DNA from: Scilla litardierei
Lineage: Eukaryota; Streptophyta; Magnoliopsida; Asparagales; Asparagaceae
Assembly: GCA_030789695.1 (NCBI GenBank)
Contig: CM061140.1
Span: 84,258,422-84,322,421, forward strand
Length of the DNA: 64,000 nucleotides
Direction: 5' to 3'
In this document: one piece after another, positions 13,831-27,617 of the stretch
Layout of the letters: every line of letters starts with the position of its first letter
Numbering within the stretch: the stretch's first letter is position 1
Translations under genes and position numbers: made by a program
The notes under the pieces: generated by a model
What the model saw: the letters and a program-made list of their open reading frames with translations, nothing else
Databases searched by the model: none
Told to the model about the DNA's origin: nothing

Positions 13831-16800
13831 GCGCCTGCTCCCCCCTCAAGACCTCTGGGGCAGGGCCAACCCTAGCCACCCAAACCAGAGAAGGGCACGG
13901 GCCGGGCCACGTGCCCCTCCCCCCCTCAAGACCTCTGGGGCAGGGCCAACCCTAGCCACCCAAACCAGAGAAGGGCACGGGCCGGGCCACGCGCCCGCTC
14001 CCCCCCTCAAGACCTCTGGGGCAGGGCCAACCCTAGCCACCCAAACCAGAGAAGGGCACGGGCCGGGCCACGCGCCCGCCCCCCCCTCAAGACATCTTGG
14101 GCAGGGCCAACCCTAGCCACCCAAACCAGAGAAGGGCACAGGTAGGGCCACGCGCCCGTTCCCCCCCTCAAGACCTCTGGGGCAGGGCCAACCCTAGCCA
14201 CCCAAACCAGAGAAGGGCACGGGCTGGGTCCACGCGCCCGCTCCCCCCCTCAAGACCTCTGGGGCAGGGCCAACCCTAGCCACCCAAACCATAGAAGGGC
14301 ATGGGCTGGGCGACGCGCACGCTCGCCCCCTCAAGACCTCTGGGGCAGGGCCAACCCTAGCCACCCAAACCAGAGAAGGGCACGGGCCGGGCCACGCGCC
14401 CGCTCCCCCCCTCAAGACCTCTGGGGCAGGGGCAACCCTAGCCACCCAAACCAGAGAAGGGCACGGGCCGGGCCACGGGCCCGTTCCCCCCTCAAGACCT
14501 CTGGGGCAGGGCCAACCCTAGCCACCCAAACCAGAGAAGGGCACGGGCCGGGCCACGCGCCCGCTCCCCCCCTCAAGACCTCTTGGGCAGGGCCAACCCT
14601 AGCCACCCAAACCAGAGAAGGGCACAGGCAGGGCCACGCGCCCGTTCCCCCCTCAAGACCTCTGGGGCAGGGCCAACCCTAGCCACCCAAACCAGAGAAG
14701 GGCACGGGCCGGGCCACGCGCCCGCTCCCCCCCTCAAGACCTCTGGGGCAGGGACAACCCTAGCCACCCAAACCAGAGATGGGCACGGGCCGGGCCACGT
14801 GCCCCCTCCACGCCTCAAGACCTCTTGGGCAGGGCCAACCCTAGCCACCCAAACCAGAGAAGGGCACGGGCCGGGCCACACGCCCGCTCCCCCCCTCAAG
14901 ACCTCTGGGGCAGGGCCAATCATAGCCACCCAAACGAGAGAAGGGCACGGGCCAGGCCACGCGCCTGTGCCCCCCTCAAGACATCTGGGGCAGGGCCAAC
15001 CCTAGACACCCAAACCAGAGAAGGGCACGTGCCGGGCCACGCGCCCGCTCCCCCCCTCAAGACCTCTGGGGCAGGGCCAACCCTAGCCACCCAAACCAGA
15101 GAAGGGCACGGGCCGGGCCACGCACCCGCTCCCCCCCCTCAAGTCCTCTGGGGCAAGGCCAACCGTAGCTACCCAAACCAGCGAAGGGCGCGGGCCGGGC
15201 CACACGCACGCTCCCCCCTCAAGACCTCTGGGTCAGGGCCAACCCTAGCCACCCAAACCAGAGAAGGGCACGGGCCGGGCCACGCGCCCGTTCCCCCCCT
15301 CAAGACCTCTGGGGCAGGGCCAACCCTAGCCACCCAAACCAGAGAAGGGCACGGGCCGGGCCACGCGCCCGCTCCCCCCCTCAAGACCTCTGGGGCAGGG
15401 CCAACCCTAGCCACCCAAACCAGAGAAGGGCACGGGCCGGGCCACGCGCCCGCTCCCCCCCTCAAGACCTCTGGGGCAGGGCCAACCCTAGCCACCCAAA
15501 CCAGAGAAGGGCACGGGCCGGGCCACGCGCCCGCTCCCCCCCTCAAGACCTCTGGGGCAGGGCCAACCCTAGCCACCCAAACCAGAGAAGGGCACGGGCC
15601 GGGCCACGCGCCCGCCCCCCCTCAAGACATCTTGGGCAGGGCCAACCCTAGCCACCCAAACCAGAGAAGGGCACAGGTAGGGCCACGCGCCCGTTCCCCC
15701 CTCAAGACCTCTGGGGCAGGGCCAACCCTAGCCACCCAAACCAGAGAAGGGCACGGGCTGGGTCACGCGCCCGCTCCCCCCCTCAAGACCTCTGGGGCAG
15801 GGCCAACCCTAGCCACCCAAACCATAGAAGGGCATGGGCTGGGCGACGCGCACAGCTCGCCCCCTCAAGACCTCTGGGGCAGGGCCAACCCTAGCCACCC
15901 AAACCAGAGAAGGGCACGGGCCGGGCCACGCGCCCGCTCCCCCCCTCAAGACCTCTGGGGCAGGGGCAACCCTAGCCACCCAAACCAGAGAAGGGCACGG
16001 GCCGGGCCACGGGCCCGTTCCCCCCTCAAGACCTCTGGGGCAGGGCCAACCCTAGCCACCCAAACCAGAGAAGGGCACGGGCCGGGCCACGCGCCCGCTC
16101 CCCCCTCAAGACCTCTTGGGCAGGGCCAACCCTAGCCACCCAAACCAGAGAAGGGCACAGGCAGGGCCACGCGCCCGTTCCCCCCTCAAGACCTCTGGGG
16201 CAGGGCCAACCCTAGCCACCCCAACCAGAGAAGGGCACGGGCCGGGCCACGCGCCCGCTCCCCCCTCAAGACCTCTGGGGCAGGGACAACCCTAGCCACC
16301 CAAACCAGAGATGGGCACGGGCCGGGCCACGTGCCCCCTCCACGCCTCAAGACCTCTTGGGCAGGGCCAACCCTAGCCACCCAAACCAGAGAAGGGCACG
16401 GGCCGGGCCACACGCCCGCTCCCCCCCTCAAGACCTCTGGGGCAGGGCCAATCATAGCCACCCAAACGAGAGAAGGGCACGGGCCAGGCCACGCGCCCGT
16501 GCCCCCCTCAAGACATCTGGGGCAGGGCCAACCCTAGACACCCAAACCAGAGAAGGGCACGTGCCGGGCCACGCGCCCGCTCCCCCCCTCAAGACCTCTG
16601 GGGCAGGGCCAACCCTAGCCACCCAAACCAGAGAAGGGCACGGGCCGGGCCACGCGCCCGCTCCCCCCCTCAAGTCCTCTGGGGCAAGGCCAACCGTAGC
16701 TACCCAAACCAGCGAAGGGCGCGGGCCGGGCCACACGCACGCTCCCCCCTCAAGACCTCTGGGTCAGGGCCAACCCTAGCCACCCAAACCAGAGAAGGGC

Positions 16801-19800
16801 ACGGGCCGGGCCACGCGCCCGCTCCCCCCCTCAAGACCTCTGGGGCAGGGCCAACCCTAGCCACCCAAACCAGAGAAGGGCACGGGCTGGGCCACGCGCC
16901 CGTTCCCCCCTCAAGACCTCTGGGGCAGGGCCAACCCTAGCCACCCAAACCAGAGAAGGGCACGGGCCGGGCCACGCGCCCGCTCAAACCAGAGACGGGC
17001 ACGAGCCGGGCCACGCGCCCGCTCCCCCCTCAAGACCTCTGGGGCAGGGCCAACCCTAGCCACCCAAACCAGAGAAGGGCACGGGCCGGGCCACGCGCCC
17101 GCTCCCCCCCTCAAGACCTCTGGGGCAGGGCCAATCCTAGCCACCCAAACCAGAGAAAGGCACGGGCCGACCACGCGCCCGTGCCCCCCCTCAAGACCTC
17201 TGGGGCTGGGCCAACCCTAGCCACCCAAACCAGAGAAGGGCACGGGCCGGGCCACGCGCACCTCTGGGGCACGGCCAACCCTAGCCACCCAAACCAGAGA
17301 ATGGCACGGGCCGGGCCACGTGCCCCCTCCCCCCCTCAAGACCTCTGGGGCAGGGCCAACCCTAGCCACCCAAACCAGAGAAGGGCATGGGCCGGGCCAC
17401 GCGCCCGGTCCCCCCCCTCAAGACCTCTGGGGCAGGGCCAACCCTAGCCACCCAAACCAGAGAAGGGCACGGGCCGGGCCACGCGCCTGCTCCCCCCTCA
17501 AGACCTCTGGGGCAGGGCCAACCCTAGCCACCCAAACCAGAGAAGGGCACGGGCCGGGCCACGTGCCCCTCCCCCCCCTCAAGACCTCTGGGGCAGGGCC
17601 AACCCTAGCCATCCAAACCAGAGAAGGGCACGGGCCGGGCCACGAGCCCGCTCCCCCCCTCAAGACCTCTGGGGCAGGGCCAACCCTAGCCACCCAAACC
17701 AGAGAAGGGCACGGGCCGGGACACGCGCCCGCTCCCCCCTCAAGACCTCTAGGGCCAACCCTAGCCACCCAAACCAGAGAAGGGCATGGGCCGGGCCACG
17801 TGCCCGCTCCCCCCCTCAAGACCTCTGGGGCAGGGCCAACCCTAGCCACCCAAACCAGAGAAGGGCACGGGCCGGGCCACGCGCCCGCATCCACCCTCAA
17901 GACCTCTGGGGCAGGGCCAACCCTAGCCACCCAAACCAGAGAATGGCACGGGCCGGGCCACGCGTCCGCTCCCCCCATCAAGACCTTTGGGGCAGGGCCA
18001 ACCCTAGCCACCCAAACCAGAGAAGGGCACGGGCCGGGCCACGCGCCCGGTCCCCCCCTCAAGACCTCTGGGGCAGGGCCAACCCTAGCCACCCAAACCA
18101 GAGAAGGGCACGGGCCGGGCCACGCGCCTGCTCCCCCCTCAAGACCTCTGGGGCAGGGCCAACCCTAGCCACCCAAACCAGAGAAGGGCACGGGCCGGGC
18201 CACGTGCCCCTCCCCCCCTCAAGACCTCTGGGGCAGGGCCAACCCTAGCCACCCAAACCAGAGAAGGGCACGGGCCGGGCCACGAGCCCGCTCCCCCCCT
18301 CAAGACCTCTGGGGCAGGGCCAACCCTAGCCACCCAAACCAGAGAAGGGCACGGGCCGGGACACGCGCCCGCTCCCCCCTCAAGACCTCTAGGGCAGGGC
18401 CAACCCTAGCCACCCAAACCAGAGAAGGGCACGGGCCGGGCCACGCGCCCGCTCCCCCCCTCAAGACCTCTAGGGCAGGGCCAACCTTAGCCACCCAAAC
18501 CAGCGAAGGGCATGGGCCGGGCTACGCGCACGCTCCCCCCCTCAAGACCTCTGGGGCAGGGCCAACCCTAGCCACCCAAACCAGAGAAGGGCACGGGCTG
18601 GGCCACGCGCCCGCTCCCCCCCTCAAGACCTCTGGGGCAGGGGCAACCCTAGCCACCCAAACCAGAGAAGGGCACGGGCCGGGCCACGGGCCCGTTCCCC
18701 CCTCAAGACCTCTGGGACAGGGCCAACCCTAGCCACCCAAACCAGAGAAGGGCACGGGCCGGGCCACGCGCCCGCTCCCCCCTCAAGACCTCTTGGGCAG
18801 GGCCAACCCTAGCCACCCAAACCAGAGAAGGGCACAGGCAGGGCCACGCGCCCGTTCCCCCCTCAAGACCTCTGGGGCAGGGCCAACCCTAGCCACCCAA
18901 ACCAGAGAATGGCACGGGCCGGGCCACGCGCCTGCTCCCCCCTCAAGACCTCTGGGGCAGGGACAACCCTAGCCACCCAAACCAGAGATGGGCACGGGCC
19001 GGGCCACGTGCCCCCTCCACCCCTCAAGACCTCTGGGGCAGGGACAACCCTAGCCACCCAAACCAGAGAAGGGCACGAGCCCGGCCACACGCCCGCTCCC
19101 CCCTCAAGACCTCTGGGGCAGGGCCAATCATAGCCACCCAAACTAGAGAAGGGCACGGGCCGGGCCACGCGCCCGTGCCCCCCTCAAGACATCTGGGGCA
19201 GGGCCAACCCTAGACACCCAAACCAGAGAAGGGCACGTGCCGGGCCACGCGCCCGCTCCCCCCCTCAAGACCTCTGGGGCAGGGCCATCCCTAGCCACCC
19301 AAACCAGAGAAGGGCACGGGCCGGGCCACGCGCCCGCTCCCCCCCTCAAGACCTCTGGGGCAGGGCCAACCTTAGCCACCCAAACCAGCGAAGGGCGCGG
19401 GCCGGGCCACGCGCCCGCTCCCCCCCTCAAGACCTCTGGGGTAGGGCCAACCCTAGCCACCCAAACCAGAGAAGGGCACGGGCTGGGCCACGCGCCCGTT
19501 CCCCCCTCAAGACCTCTGGGGCAGGGCCAACCCTAGCCACCCAAACCAGAGAAGGGCACGGGCCGGGCCACGCGCCCGTGCCCCCCTCAAGACATCTGGG
19601 GCAGGGCCAACCCTAGACACCCAAACCAGAGAAGGGCACGTGCCGGGCCACGCGCCCGCTCCCCCCCTCAAGACCTCTGGGGCAGGGCCAACCCTAGCCA
19701 CCCAAACCAGAGAAGGGCACGGGCCGGGCCACGCGCCCGCTCCCCCCCTCAAGACCTCTGGGGCAGGGCCAACCTTAGCCACCCAAACCAGCGAAGGGCG

Positions 19801-22800
19801 CGGGCCGGGCCACGCGCCCGCTCCCCCCCTCAAGACCTCTGGGGTAGGGCCAACCCTAGCCACCCAAACCAGAGAAGGGCACGGGCCGGGCCACGCGCCC
19901 GTTCCCCCCTCAAGACCTCTGGGGCAGGGCCAACCCTAGCCACCCAAACCAGAGAAGGGCACGGGCCGGGCCACGCGCCCGCCCCCCCTCAAGACCTCTG
20001 GGGTAGGGCCAACCCTAGCCACTCAAACCAGAGACGGGCACGAGCCGGGCCACGCGCCCGCTCCCCGCCTCAAGACCTCTGGGGCAGGGCCAACCCTAGC
20101 CACCCAAACCAGAGAAGGGCACGGGCCGGGCCACGCGCCCGCTTCCCCCCTCAAGACCTCTGGGGCAGGGCCAATCCTAGACACCCAAACCAGAGAAAGG
20201 CACGGGCCGACCACGCGCCCGTGCCCCCCCTCAAGACCTCTGGGGCTGGGCCAACCCTAGCCACCCAAACCGGAGAAGGGCACGGGCCGGGCCACGCGCA
20301 CCTCTGGGGCAGGGCCAACCCTAGCCTCCCAAACCAGAGAATGGCACGGGCCGGGCCACGTGCCCCCTCCCCCCCTCAAGACCTCTGGGGCAGGGCCAAC
20401 CCTAGCCACCCAAACCAGAGAAGGGCATGGGCCGGGCCACGTGCCCGCTCCCCCCCCTCAAGACCTCTGGGGCAGGGCCGACCCTAGCCACCCAAACCAG
20501 AGAAGGGCACGGGCCGGGCCACGCGCCCGCATCCACCCTCAAGACCTCTGGGGCAGGGCCAACCCTATCCACCCAAACCAGAGAATGGCACGGGCCGGGC
20601 CACGCGTCCGCTCCCCCCATCAAGACCTCTGGGGCAGGGCCAACCCTAGCCACCCAAACCAGAGAAGGGCACGGGCCGGGCCACGCGCCCGTTCCCCCCC
20701 TCAAGACCTCTGGGGCAGGGCCAACCCTAGCCACCCAAACCAGAGAAGGGCACGGGCCGGGCCACGCGCCTGCTCCCCCCTCAAGACCTCTGGGGCAGGG
20801 CCAACCCTAGCCACCCAAACCAGAGAAGGGCACGGGCCGGGCCACGTGCCCCTCCCCCCCTCAAGACCTCTGGGGCAGGGCCAACCCTAGCCACCCAAAC
20901 CAGAGAAGGGCACGGGCCGGGCCACGAGCCCGCTCCCCCCCTCAAGACCTCTGGGGCAGGGCCAACCCTAGCCACCCAAACCAGAGAAGGGCACGGGCCG
21001 GGCCACGCGCCCGCTCCCCCCCTCAAGACCTCTTGGGCAGGGCCAACCCTAGCCACCCAAACCAGAGAAGGGCACGGGCCGGGCCACGCGCCTGCTCCCC
21101 CCCTCAAGACCTCTGGGGCAGGGCCAACCTTAGCCACCCAAACCAGCGAAGGGCATGGGCCGGGCCACGCGCACGCTCCCCCCCTCAAGACCTCTGGGGC
21201 AGGGCCAACCCTAGCCACCCAAACCAGAGAAGGGCACGGGCCGGGCCACGCGCCCGCTCCCCCCCTCAAGACCTCTGGGGTAGGGCCAACCCTAGCCACC
21301 CAAACCAGAGAAGGGCACGGGCTGGGCCACGCGCCCGTTCCCCCCTCAAGACCACTGGGGCAGGGCCAACCCTAGCCACCCAAACCAGAGAAGGGCACGG
21401 GCCGGGCCACGCGCCCGCTCCCCCCCTCAAGACCTCTGGGGTAGGGCCAACCCTAGCCACTCAAACCAGAGACGGGCACGGGCCGGGCCACGCGCCCGCT
21501 CCCCGCCTCAAGACCTCTGGGGCAGGGCCAACCCTAGCCACCCAAACCAGAGAAGGGCACGGGCCAGGCCACGCGCCCGCTCCCCCCCTCAAGACCTCTG
21601 GGGCAGGGCCAATCCTAGCCACCCAAACCAGAGAAAGGCACGGGCCGACCACGCGCCCGTGCCCCCCCTCAAGACCTCTGGGGCTGGGCCAACCCTAGCC
21701 ACCTCAACCAGAGAAGGGCACGGGCCGGGCCACGCGCCCGCTCCCCCCCTCTAGACCTCTGGGGCAGGGCCAACCCTAGCCACCCAAACCAGAGAAGGGC
21801 ACGGGCCGGGCCACGCGCCCGCTCCCCCCTCAAGACCTCTTGGGCAGGGCCAACCCTAGCCACCCAAACCAGAGAAGGGCACGGGCCGGGCCACGCGCCC
21901 GCTCCCCCCCTCTAGACCTCTGGGGCAGGGCCAACCCTAGGCACCCAAACCAGAGAAGGGCACGGGCCGGGCCACGCGCCCGCTCCCCCCCTCAAGACCT
22001 CTGGGGCAGGGCCAACCCTAGCCACCCAAACCAGAGAAGGGCACGGGCCGGGCCACGCGCCCGCTCCCCCCCTCAAGACCTCTGGGGCAGGGCCAACCCT
22101 AGCCACCCAAACCAGAGAAGGGCACGGGCCGGGAAACGCGCCCGCTCCCCCCTCAAGACCACTAGGGCAGGGCCAACCCTAGCCACCCAAACCAGAGAAG
22201 GGCACGGGCCGGGCCACGTGCCCCTCCCCCCCTCAAGACCTCTGGGGCAGGGCCAACCCTAGCCACCCAAACCAGAGAAGGGCACGGGCCGGGCCACGAG
22301 CCCGCTCCCCCCCTCAAGACCTCTGGGGCAGGGCCAACCCTAGCCACCCAAACCAGAGAAGGGCACGGGCCGGGCCACGCGCCCGCTCCCCCCCTCAAGA
22401 CCTCTGGGGCAGGGCCAACCCTAGCCACCCAAACCAGAGAAGGGCACGGGCCGGGCCACGCGCCCGCTCCCCCCCTCAAGACCTCTGGGGCAGGGCCAAC
22501 CCTAGCCACCCAAACCAGAGAAGGGCACGGGCCGGGCCACGCGCACGCTCCCCCCCTCAAGACCTCTGGGGCAGGGCCAACCCTAGCCACCCAAACCAGA
22601 GAAGGGCACGGGCCGGGCCACGCGCCCGCTCCCCCCCTCAAGACCTCTGGGGCAGGGCCAACCCTAGCCACCCAAACCAGAGAAGGGCACGGGGCGGGCC
22701 ACGCGCCCGCTCCTCCCCTCAAGACCTCTGGGGCAGGGGCAACCCTCGCCACCCAAACCAGAGAAGGGCACGGGCCGGGCCACGGGCCCGTTCACCCCTC

Positions 22801-25210
22801 AAGACCTCTGGGGCAGGGCCAACCCTAGCCACCCAAACCAGAGAAGGGCACGGGCCGGGCCACACGCCCGCTCCCCCCTCAATACCTCTGGGGCAGGGCC
22901 AATCATAGCCACCCAAACTAGAGAAGGGCACGGGCCGGGACACGCGCCCGCTCCCCCCTCAAGACCTCTGGGGCAGGGCCAACCCTAGACACCCAAACCA
23001 GAGAAGGGCACGTGCCGGGCCACGCGCCTGCTCCCCCCCTCAAGACCTCTGGGGCAGGGCCAACCCTAGCCACCCAAACCAGAGAAGGGCACGGGCCGGG
23101 CCACGCGCACGCTCCCCCCCTCAAGACCTCTGGGGCAGGGCCAACCCTAGCCACCCAAACCAGAGAAGGGCACGGGCCGGGCCACGCGCCCGCTCCCCCC
23201 CTCAAGACCTCTGGGGTAGGGCCAACCCTAGCCACCCAAACCAGAGAAGGGCACGGGCTGGGCCACGCGCCCGTTCCCCCCTCAAGACCTCTGGGGCAGG
23301 GCCAACCCTAGCCACCCAAACCAGAGAAGGGCACGGGCCGGGCCACGCGCCCGCTCCCCCCCTCAAGACCTCTGGGGTAGGGCCAACCCTAGCCACTCAA
23401 ACCAGAGACGGGCACGGGCCGGGCCACGCGCCCGCTCCCCGCCTCAAGACCTCTGGGGCAGGGCCAACCCTAGCCACCCAAACCAGAGAAGGGCACGGGC
23501 CAGGCCACGCGCCCGCTCCCCCCCTCAAGACCTCTGGGGCAGGGCCAATCCTAGCCACCCAAACCAGAGAAAGGCACGGGCCGACCACGCGCCCGTGCCC
23601 CCCCTCAAGACCTCTGGGGCTGGGCCAACCCTAGCCACCTAAACCAGAGAAGGGCACGGGCCGGGCCACGCGCCCGCTCCCCCCCTCTAGACCTCTGGGG
23701 CAGGGCCAACCCTAGCCACCCAAACCAGAGAAGGGCACGGGCCGGGCCACGCGCCCGCTCCCCCCTCAAGACCTCTGGGGCAGGGCCAACCCTAGCCACC
23801 CAAACCAGAGAAGGGCACGGGCCGGGCCACGCGCCCGCTCCCCCCCTCAAGACCTCTGGGGCAGGGCCAACCCTAGGCACCCAAACCAGAGAAGGGCACG
23901 GGCCGGGCCACGCGCCCGCTCCCCCCCTCAAGACCTCTGGGGCAGGGCCAACCCTAGCCACCCAAACCAGAGAAGGGCACGGGCCGGGCCACGCGCCCGC
24001 TCCCCCCTCAAGACCTCTGGGGCAGGGCCAACCCTAGCCACCCAAACCAGAGAAGGGCACGGGCCGGGAAACGCGCCCGCTCCCCCCTCAAGACCACTAG
24101 GGCAGGGCCAACCCTAGCCACCCAAACCAGAGAAGGGCACGGGCCGGGCCACGCGCCCGCTCCCCCCCTCAAGACCTCTGGGGCAGGGCCAACCTTAGCC
24201 ACCCAAACCAGCGAAGGGCACGGGCCGGGCCACGCGCACGCTCCCCCCCTCAAGACCTCTGGGGCAGGGCCAACCCTAGCCACCCAAACCAGAGAAGGGC
24301 ACGGGCCGGGCCACGCGCCCGCTCCCCCCCTCAAGACCTCTGGGGCAGGGGCAACCCTAGCCACCCAAACCAGAGAAGGGCACGGGCCGGGCCACGGGCC
24401 CGTTCCCCCCTCAAGACCTCTGGGGCAAGGCCAACCCTAGCCACCCAAACCAGAGAAGGGCACGGGCCGGGCCACGCGCCCGCTCCCCCCTCAAGACCTC
24501 TGGGGCAGGGCCAACCCTAGCCACCCAAACCAGAGAAGGGCACGGGCAGGGCCACGCGCCCGTTCCCCCCTCAAGACCTCTGGGGCAGGGCCAACCCTAG
24601 CCACCCAAACCAGAGAAGGGCACGGGCCGGGCCACGCGCCCGCTCCCCCCCTCAAGACCTCTGGGGCAGGGCCAACCCTAGCCACCCAAACCAGAGATGG
24701 GCACGGGCCGGGCCACGTGCCCCCTCCACCCCTCAAGACCTCTGGGGCAGGGCCAACCCTAGCCACCCAAACCAGAGAAGGGCACGGGCCGGGCCACGCG
24801 CCCATGCCCCCCTCAAGACCTCTGGGGCAGGGCCAACCCTAGACACCCAAACCAGAGAAGGGCACGTGCCGGGCCACGCGCCCGCTCCCCCCCTCAAGAC
24901 CTCTGGGGCAGGGCCAACCCTAGCCACCCAAACCAGAGAAGGGCACGGGCCGGGCCACGCGCCCGCTCCCCCCCTCAAGACCTCTGGGGCAGGGCCAACC
25001 TTAGCCACCCAAACCAGCGAAGGGCAGAGAAGGGTACGGGCCGGGCCACGCGCACGCTCCCCCCCCTCAAGACCTCTGGGGCAGGGCCAACCCTAGCCAC
25101 CCAAACCAGAGAAGGGCACGGGCCGGGCCACGCGCCCGCTCCCCCCCCCTCAAGACCTCTGGGGTAGGGCCAACCCTAGCCACCCAAACCAGAGAAGGGC
25201 ACGGGCCGGG

Positions 25211-26960
25211 TGATCACTCCACGTTTTACACCTTTTTTCGCATGATTGCATGCCATTTAGATCGCTCAAATCACGTTTTTCACGATTTATCGACAATATT
25301 GCGATACTTTTGACGATTTGTTATTTTTGTCGTATTTCACGAGATTTGGAGCGATTTGGAGTGATTCCGAGATACACCTACTCCGAAGTGTCACCGAGGA
25401 CTTCCCTGAGGGGTATTTTCAGATTGGAGAGGAGCGGAAGAAGAAAGAATGTCGTAGGAGCGACGAGGAGGCAAAAACACTCAGAATGGGCATTTTCACT
25501 GTCTCACTCGGCCGAGTGAAGGAGTCACTCGGCCGACCAGCGAGACCCCGCTCAGCCGGCCAGATCGGACACGCTCCTAGTGTGCACTCGGCCGAGCATC
25601 AGAAGCCGCCTCGACCGAGGTGACGTATCCCGTCTGCCCAAGTGGCACTCAGACGACGCCCATCAAAAACTCCCAACTTACTGTTTTTCGTCAGTCTGAG
25701 CATCAGAAGACCCACTCGGCCAAGTGGCAATTGCCGACCGCCCGAGTGAAGATAAGCCCATCGGCCGAGTGACGACAACTCACTCGGCCGAGTGACCCCC
25801 GAAGTGAAGACCCCCAAGACCCCAGACTTACTGGAAATTCTCAGGGTCTCCCACTCGGCCGAGCGACCTTTGTCACTCGGCCGAGTGAGCAGCGCTGCCT
25901 GTAGCGGAAATCACGATTTTGAGCTACTCAGGGGCAGTTTGGTCACGAATTTTTTGGGCAGTTTTGGGGGGTATTTAACCCCTGATTCTAACCTAGTTAG
26001 AGGAGCTTTTTTCCTTGCTTTTTGGCAGCCTTTTAGATTAGACTTTTTAGCTTTTGATTCTTGTGATTGGAGAGGAGAGAAAAGGGTTATTTTTTTGTTG
26101 GATTCTTGGAGAACTAAATTGGTTTGTCTCCTTCTTCATTAAAAATCCTATTTTATTGTTATTTTGAATATTGCCATGAATTCTATTGCTATTTCAATTG
26201 ATTATTCTTTCATTTGTGATATGATTTGTGAGTAGTCTTTACGTCTTAGGGCGTGGGGATGAACCCTACGAGCCCAATTCCCGATTTGTGATGATTTGGT
26301 AGAACTATTGCTAGAATTGCTATTAGGGTTAGATTGGGATTGATATATTACGGATAGCTAGGTGTTCATATCGATTGGGATTTGCAAGAGATTGGATCCC
26401 AATTCGATAGGAAACCCTAGAAATCCGAATTGGGTTGAAATTGAGTTTCCGTAGTATCAGTTTGCCAAGAGATTGGACCGATACTAGGGTTCTCGGTTGC
26501 AATTTCATACCGATACCCGTTTGCAAGAGATTGGACGGGTAGGAACTATCCCAACCTAGGTCGCAGCCCGAGTTTGCACGAGAGTGGGCCCGGGATGCGA
26601 TTGAACGATGATGTTGATCCTAATGCTAGCTTGCCTAGGCTAGGGTTTGCAAGAGATTGGACCCGAACCTAGGTTTGCTATAGACCGGCAACAGCACGAG
26701 AGCGTGAGCTAGGTTTACATTCAGTTGCAACTAGTTTATCGAAATTCTACCTAGAAATTGTGATACCAATGAATCACATTGACGAGATACGGTGAGTAGC
26801 GGGGATTCCCTATTCCCTAGGCGTCTTATTTGATTTTATATCTCTTTACATTATTTGACGATTGTGACAACATCGCCGAAAGGAAAATTCCTACTCTTCT
26901 GTCCCTAATAGCCAGGTTGTTCGGAGAAGGCACTGTCATACGTCCTCTCTGTGTTCGATA
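25211..26960 (+). mobile_element. Athila-type LTR, copy 1, 3' truncated
   Basis: Starts TGATCACTCC right after satellite GGGCCGGG and is collinear with the complete copies at 29745 and 40174. It stops at TGTTCGATA, losing about the last 105-110 bases, and satellite resumes at once. No primer binding site, gag or pol is attached. It carries the palindrome cluster (about 25500-25890), the TATTTAA box near 25973, and the five-hairpin region (about 26370-26680). In the latter, hairpin 2 has an extra C in its loop (TTGCCAAGAG). The 5 bp before it are CCGGG, as in the other copies. Confidence 0.9.
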
Positions 26961-27617
26961 CGGGCCGGGCCACGCGCCCGTTCCCCCCTCAAGACCTCTG
27001 GGGCAGGGCCAACCCTAGCCACCCAAACCAGAGAAGGGCACGGGCCGGGCCACGCGCCCGCTCCCCCCCTCAAGACCTCTGGGGCAGGGCCAACCCTAGC
27101 CACTCAAACCAGAGACGGGCACGGGCCGGGCCACGCGCCCGCTCCCCGCCTCAAGACCTCTGGGGCAGGGCCAACCCTAGCCACCCAAACCAGAGAAGGG
27201 CACGGGCCGGGCCACGCGCCCGCTCCCCGCCTCAAGACCTCTGGGGCAGGGCCAACCCTAGCCACCCAAACCAGAGAAGGGCACGGGCCGGGCCACGCGC
27301 CCGCTCCCCCCTCAAGACCTCTGGGGCAGGGCCAATCCTAGCCACCCAAACCAGAGAAAGGCACGGGCCGACCACGCGCCCGTGCCCCCCCTCAAGACCT
27401 CTGGGGCAGGGCCAACCCTAGCCACCCAAACCAGAGAAGGGCACGGGCCGGGCCACGCGCCCGCTCCCCCCCCTCAAGACCTCTGGGGCAGGGCCAACCC
27501 TAGCCACCCCAAACCAGAGAAGGGCACGGGCCGGGCCACGCGCCCGCTCCCCCCCTCAAGACCTCTGGGGTAGGGCCAACCCTAGCCACCCAAACTAGAG
27601 AAGGGCAACGGGCCGGG
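26961..27617. repeat. 81 bp satellite, block B (about 8 monomers)
   Basis: Same monomer as block A, lying between truncated LTR copies 1 and 2. Its last monomer carries GGGGTAGGG and AAACTAGAG. Those two variants also occur together in the monomer left of LTR copies 3 and 4, so the flanks were copied with the LTR. Confidence 0.95.

Larger units (their letters stand above)
1..25210. repeat. 81 bp GC-rich satellite, block A (about 311 monomers, open at left edge)
   Basis: Uninterrupted head-to-tail array. The monomer reads: C-tract, TCAAGACCTCTGGGGCAGGG, CCAACCCTAGCCACCCAAAC, CAGAGAAGGGCACGGGCCGG, GCCACGCGCCCG, then CT and the next C-tract. Most monomers are 80-82 bp and the main variable is C-tract length (about 5 to 12, longest near 3548-3560). 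Point variants recur in groups, giving higher-order structure. Because 81 is a multiple of three and several frames lack stops, very long but meaningless reading frames run through it on both strands. Odd monomers include a 45 bp-scale deletion junction near 16984, a short internal deletion near 17750, and a local insertion near 25023. The sequence resembles part of the tandem repeat at 54581-57060. No gene is present. Confidence 0.97.

Noticed and set aside
1..25210. CRISPR-like regular repeat
   Set aside because: The repeats are contiguous head to tail with no unique spacers, in a plant nuclear context.
1..25210. Telomeric or subtelomeric repeat because of AACCCTAG in each monomer
   Set aside because: Plant telomere repeats are AAACCCT in a 7 bp period; here the word occurs once per 81 bp.
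1..25210. Subrepeats of the rDNA intergenic spacer
   Set aside because: GC-rich short repeats would fit, but no 18S, 5.8S or 25S sequence is seen, and a better match is the Tat-type element's own repeat.
25250..25623. Recurrent 89- and 101-142-codon frames at the same place in each LTR copy
   Set aside because: They recur only because the LTRs are copies; they overlap the U3 palindrome cluster upstream of the TATA box and shift in copy 2.
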